NCBI GenBank assembly: GCA_938045475.1
Contig: CALIML010000017.1
Location: forward strand, 17,657 to 81,656
Length of the DNA stretch: 64,000 nucleotides
DNA from: an uncultured Sulfolobales archaeon
GTDB taxonomy: Archaea; Thermoproteota; Thermoprotei_A; Sulfolobales; Desulfurococcaceae
Reading direction: 5' to 3'
Shown: in pieces, positions 60,616-64,000 of the stretch
How the letters are laid out: each line of letters starts with the position of its first letter
Numbering within the stretch: position 1 is the stretch's first letter
Notes under the pieces: generated by a model
The model's database searches: none
What the model was told of the DNA's origin: nothing
The model's input: only the letters and a program-made list of their open reading frames with translations
Position numbers and translations under genes: made by a program

Positions 60616-61501
60616 ATGAGAGCGGGTGCTACTGTAGTGAATGTAGACATTGAAAGACTCTATGAAGTTCTCCCATGGCCTATGAGGCCGGATGATCCTG
60701 AGGCTAAGGCCCGGTTTTCAAGCCTTATTGAGTTGTTTAACTTTCTGTTAGATAATAATTCATTCTTCAAGCTCTTTAGAGTGCCAGGTGTTTATAAAGT
60801 GCTGGACTCTATGGCTGGCTCCGGTATTGCTGGCGCTGCTTTAGCGAAAGCTTTGGCTTCAAGGGGCTGTAAGGTATATCTTACAGTTAGCGATGCGAGG
60901 TCTGCTGATTTGCATCTTGTACATGAGTGGCTTTAAAACGTAAGTAATGTTAAGGCTGAAGTTGTAGTAGGAGATGTTTCCAGACTGCACGAGGTTTTAG
61001 GGGGGAGAGCGAAGTATTATGATATTGCGTTATTGTGGGGGCTTTCAACACCTCACTTAAGTCCCTGGGATCTTGCGAGAGCCTATTGTTCACTATGTTA
61101 TTTGCTAAGTGACGGAGGCATTATGGTGCTTGATGAAACTGATAGAGTCTACAACATTTTTTTACAGAGAGGGTTATAGGAGCTTTTTAATTGAGGGGAA
61201 GGTAAGGGATGGCAGAACACTTATATCTATCCACGCCGGATATGATGAGAGGAGAGGGGTGTTTGTAAGGTCTTTCTACACACTCCCCAGCTTTAACGAA
61301 ATTGCTGCAGTGAAATTCAGGTTCTGGGATTTGGCGGGTGTAGCTTCAATGGGGTGGCTATTCTTTGAGGATGTGGATCTAGTGGCGCCGAGCGTACATA
61401 AGATAACTGGAATACCCTACATTATACTTCTATCAAAGCCTAGAAGGAAGATAACTTATGATGACCTTAAAGCAGACCCAGCATTGTTTCACAGCGAATG
61501 A
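60616..61501 (+). pseudogene. SAM-dependent methyltransferase, broken by a stop and a frameshift
   Basis: ATG 60616 starts YEVLPWPMRPDDPEAKARFS, motif I VLDSMAGSGIAGAALAKALA. An in-frame TAA at 60934-60936 interrupts, then the same frame continues NVSNVKAEVVVGDVSRLHEV and LLSDGGIMVLDETDRVYNI. In the T7 run near 61150 the frame shifts by one to LIEGKVRDGRTLISIHAGY and onwards to a stop at 61499-61501. Two separate lesions argue for a pseudogene. Confidence 0.75.
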
Positions 61502-61950
61502 AGGCGGAGAGCATTTAGGTTTTGGAAAACGCGTAGAACAGTCTATTCCTTGACGGCGTTTCCGAGATACGTGCAAAGAAGAAGTCGCCACTCCTTCCCC
61601 GAGTCTCAATCCCTTGACTTCCCAGCCAATGCTTAGAAGTTCGCCTGCGGCTTTTCCCCGCTCTCATCTAACCCACTTGCCACATCCTCTGAAACACGAA
61701 CTCTGCAGCCCTCCAGCTTAGCGCGTGTTTCAATAAGCTTTGCTTCCGCCCCCAGGCTCTTTTGTCACGGGGAAGTCCTGCTCCTGCATTGCGCAGTAAG
61801 TTAGTTCAAGGTGTAGTTAATGCTTAGTTAACTGCCCGGCAGTGCAGTTAAACGCGTTAACTGCCCACTCCTTGGAACCGCTATAGCTGTCCTCCACTCA
61901 GCACTATGCGCGTCACTGCTTCCCCCACTCATGGGTTATCAGAGCGTTCT
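61502..61950. other. 449-base spacer, possibly decayed coding sequence on minus strand
   Basis: A minus-strand stretch around 61650-61760 has protein-like composition (KLIETRAKLEGCRVRVSEDV) but lacks an open frame of useful length. No RNA gene seen. Confidence 0.3.
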
Positions 61951-62397
61951 TCAGCACTTGTGTTCGCGAAGAACTCCTTCACTAACTATGTGGATGACTT
62001 TGAACCCACTTAAGCATAGAGTGCTTGATATAAACCTCCTATGGCACTTAAACCACAGCTTCTCACTACACATTATTGCTGCAGAGCCATTGCATTCATT
62101 GATTAACTCAATTAGTTTCTCCACTCCTTCAGCGTAGCCTTTAGTCCTCATGTACTCTCTATACCCCCCAGGCCTGTATCCACCCAGGGATTCCCCAAGC
62201 CACGCGTACTTCACTCCAACGGCTTTTAAGCGCTCCTCTAAAGAACTTCTATTAAACCACGGAGCCCTCCTACTGCTTGGAAACCTCCTAACGTCAACTA
62301 GTAGCGTTACTCCATGATCTTTAAGCAACTCCAGGAACTCCCCCATGGTTCTATCGCTATGGCCTATAGTGTAGACAAGCTTGGGAAACGCTTTCAC
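61951..62397 (-). CDS. DUF488 family protein
   Basis: 148 residues: LVYTIGHSDRTMGEFLELLK, LLVDVRRFPSSRRAPWFNRS, YAWLGESLGGYRPGGYREYM, and a C-terminal half with AAIMCSEKLWFKCHRRFIS. These match DUF488, a widespread family of unknown function sometimes linked to nucleic-acid or stress roles. The Cys-x6-Cys-H-R near residue 110-117 is a conserved family feature. Intact. Confidence 0.92.
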   Translation of the reverse strand: MKAFPKLVYTIGHSDRTMGEFLELLKDHGVTLLVDVRRFPSSRRAPWFNRSSLEERLKAVGVKYAWLGESLGGYRPGGYREYMRTKGYAEGVEKLIELINECNGSAAIMCSEKLWFKCHRRFISSTLCLSGFKVIHIVSEGVLREHKC

Positions 62398-62429
62398 TGA
62401 AGCTCCGCCTCTACTGAATTAGGAATTCA

Positions 62430-63053
62430 TTGCGGGGTAAAGTACTTCATGAATGCTTAATAACTGAGGGAGGCCATATGTGTAGTGCATGGGTGTGTAT
62501 ATTGAGCAACGGCTTAATCGAATTATTCCTCGTATTCCTTAAAGTAGGGCTATTCATGTTTGGAGGAGGATACGCCTCCATAGCCCTACTCCACAGAGAG
62601 CTCGTCGTTGAGCATGGATGGCTCAGTGATGAGGAATTCGCAGACTTAATTGGTTTAGCTGAATCTACTCCAGGGCCTATAGCAATTAATTCAGCTACTT
62701 ACACAGGCTATAGACTTCACGGACTCGCAGGATCGCTTGTCGCCACTATGGGCATTGTACTGCCAGCGTACTTAATTATGGTTTCACTAGCCTCATTACT
62801 AGTGAAGTACTTGGAGAGCCCCTGGATTAAAGCAGTGTTTAGAGGAATTAATGCAGCTGTTGTTGCATTAATACTTTACTCACTAGCTGTTTTAGCTAGA
62901 GCTAACTTCATAGAGAGCGGCGGAATTAAAGCAGTATCAATAGCAATATTTATGTTTAGCTTAGTACTATTAGCCTTCTTAAGACTACACCCAATGTACG
63001 TTATATTAGCATCAATAGCTTTAAGCACGTTTCTTAAGTTAATTGGAGCATAG
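62430..63053 (+). CDS. Chromate transporter (CHR) family protein, single-domain
   Basis: 207 residues with about six membrane helices. The CHR-domain signature FGGGYASIALLHRELVVEHG, WLSDEEFADLIGLAESTPGP and INSATYTGYR is clear. Only one CHR domain is present. Single-domain members normally come as an adjacent pair forming antiparallel dimers; no second copy adjoins here. The real start may be ATG of MCSAWVC. Substrate is inferred from family only. Confidence 0.9.
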   Translation: MRGKVLHECLITEGGHMCSAWVCILSNGLIELFLVFLKVGLFMFGGGYASIALLHRELVVEHGWLSDEEFADLIGLAESTPGPIAINSATYTGYRLHGLAGSLVATMGIVLPAYLIMVSLASLLVKYLESPWIKAVFRGINAAVVALILYSLAVLARANFIESGGIKAVSIAIFMFSLVLLAFLRLHPMYVILASIALSTFLKLIGA

Positions 63054-63126
63054 TATGTAATGTAAAAAAGACAAAGATACATATACCGATACTCAGTCTG
63101 CGAAAACCATCCAAAGCGCTGAGCTA

Positions 63127-63137
63127 ATTACAGTAAT
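63127..63137. promoter_or_regulatory. Palindrome ATTACAGTAAT
   Basis: Third copy of the palindromic core also found at 45679-45689 and 49646-49656; here only the 11-base core is symmetrical. Confidence 0.3.
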
Positions 63138-63347
63138 ACTTAGTTAAATCCCCGGAAGCCAAGTAGGCACAATGAATGCTGCTTAAAGAAGCTAGCTCTA
63201 CTTAAGGAATTCATGGAATGTATTACTTAAGTAGATCATATACTCAGTTAAGTAATCAATTATAGTGAATTAAGACCCCATTCCCTATATCAATCAACAA
63301 TGCATGGATTTGCCGCAAAATATGTCTAAGCAATATATAATACCCTG

Positions 63348-63361
63348 TATATCATGATATA
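63348..63361. promoter_or_regulatory. Palindrome TATATCATGATATA
   Basis: Perfect 14-base palindrome about 190 bases before the metE-like gene. Possible operator; the surrounding base composition makes chance palindromes fairly likely. Confidence 0.3.
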
Positions 63362-63550
63362 GCTAAGTATCAATAATAGATTTATTAAATGTCTTAAAGA
63401 TTAAATAGCTAATTAAATGATCAACTATATCCAAAATACAACTACTGTAGCTACAATAGTATGGATTCAAATAATACGAATTTACAGAACTTGTTAAGTA
63501 TAGCTTTTAGTAAAGCTAATTAAGTCTACAATAATTATAGCGTAGCAGTG

Positions 63551-64000
63551 GTGGAGTACTTGAGGACAAGCCACGTCGGGAGCTTCCCTCTGCCTTACTC
63601 AAAGAAGAACTTAGAGACTGTGATCACTGATTTAAAGGAAGTTGAAATAGACGTCCCTCCATACCCTCAGTTGAGGAACTTCATTGATATCTATGTAGAG
63701 CCTCTTGTACGTGGGGGAGTAGTAGTGAAGAGTGGGTCAGCGTACTTCATTAATTTAAGTAGAGTTGACTTAATTGATAGTGTTGAAGTAGTTGTTCCTG
63801 AAGCTGAAGAATCCATTGCATTAATGAAGAGGCTTGGGTTTAAGTGGGCTAGAGCACCTGTCACAGGGGTCTTCACACTGTCTTCAAAGATGTACATTGA
63901 GGGCGGGAAGACAGATCTTTGGTCAAGCCTCCTGTCTAGGAAGGACGTAGTGTTAAACTACGTTGTTCCATACGTGAGGAGGGCTGTTGAATACATGGCT
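63551..64000 (+). CDS. Methionine synthase (MetE-like), 5' part
   Basis: GTG at 63551 (or the GTG three bases earlier) opens a frame that runs to the right edge. YLRTSHVGSFPLPYSKKNLE is the typical start of archaeal cobalamin-independent methionine synthase C-terminal-domain proteins, followed by VSGVFTLSS-like TGVFTLSSKMYIEGG. These short archaeal MetE proteins transfer a methyl group to homocysteine, often from a corrinoid donor. The zinc-binding residues lie beyond the window. Confidence 0.85.
   Translation, partial: MEYLRTSHVGSFPLPYSKKNLETVITDLKEVEIDVPPYPQLRNFIDIYVEPLVRGGVVVKSGSAYFINLSRVDLIDSVEVVVPEAEESIALMKRLGFKWARAPVTGVFTLSSKMYIEGGKTDLWSSLLSRKDVVLNYVVPYVRRAVEYMA

Larger units (their letters stand above)
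63054..63547. other. 494-base A+T-rich spacer upstream of metE-like gene
   Basis: Strongly A+T rich. Contains the ATTACAGTAAT motif (63127-63137) and a 14-base palindrome TATATCATGATATA (63348-63361). No coding sequence. Probably a control region. Confidence 0.45.

Noticed and set aside
60377-60619. 80-residue ORF before the methyltransferase pseudogene
   Set aside because: Composition (runs of Gly, many Cys/Pro) is unlike a protein and no homologue is recognised.
1-64000. CRISPR array or cas genes
   Set aside because: No regularly spaced direct repeats and no Cas-like protein were seen on either strand.

Overview
The window comes from an archaeon, most likely a hyperthermophilic member of the Thermoproteota (crenarchaeal lineage). 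This is inferred from gene content only: ribosomal proteins S26e and L38e, TFB, RNA polymerase subunit P, NAC, aIF1, aRF1, two proteasome beta subunits, family-B DNA polymerase, glycerol-1-phosphate dehydrogenase (archaeal lipids), both beta-CASP nucleases (aCPSF1 and aCPSF2), three tRNA genes with introns at position 37/38 plus the splicing endonuclease, and a mannosylglycerate pathway. GTG and TTG starts are common. The exact genus cannot be told.

Layout. 1-46.6 kb is mostly dense, conserved housekeeping sequence: a type II/IV secretion ATPase (cut by the left edge), S26e, PolB and NAC, aCPSF2, L38e, tRNA-Met, adenosylhomocysteinase, mannosyl-3-phosphoglycerate synthase and phosphatase, MarC and PAP2 membrane proteins, a PhoU-type regulator, aRF1, RtcA and NadM, aCPSF1, two proteasome beta genes, G1P dehydrogenase, FKBP, NOG1, a short TFB-like factor, endonuclease V, EndA, a B12/radical-SAM/TRAM protein, glycyl-tRNA synthetase, an agmatinase-family enzyme, RpoP, aIF1, TFB, tRNA-Gln, an HtrA-like protease, tRNA-Tyr, translin, an Lrp-like regulator, adenylate kinase and AspRS, indolepyruvate oxidoreductase IorAB, cytidine deaminase, UbiX and tRNA-Arg. 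46.6-61.5 kb is accessory and decaying: VapBC, a broken beta-propeller surface gene between two tRNA-Arg copies, a broken CARDB surface protein, two membrane-anchored proteins (one with a caspase/CHAT-like C-terminal half), an intact IMP dehydrogenase and ferredoxin, and further pseudogenes. 61.9-64 kb returns to intact genes (DUF488, a one-domain chromate transporter homologue, start of a MetE-like gene).

Mobile-element traces are scattered through the intergenic spaces. There is an IS607-type tnpA relic with one in-frame TAG, and at least five relics of one tnpB-type (IS200/IS605/IS607) family that keep the 3' end, a strong terminal hairpin and, in two, the TnpB zinc-finger coding sequence. 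No complete transposase or tnpB was found, and no CRISPR array.

The observation I rate highest is at the 5' end of aRF1. The ATG that follows the TATA box and Shine-Dalgarno sequence reads ATG AGT CTT TAG C, while the conserved release-factor frame continues in +1 (TTT AGC TAT ...). This has the same architecture as the CTT TGA C autoregulatory frameshift site of bacterial prfB, but in an archaeal class-1 release factor. It may be a programmed +1 frameshift, or a mutation or sequencing error; comparison with relatives would decide.
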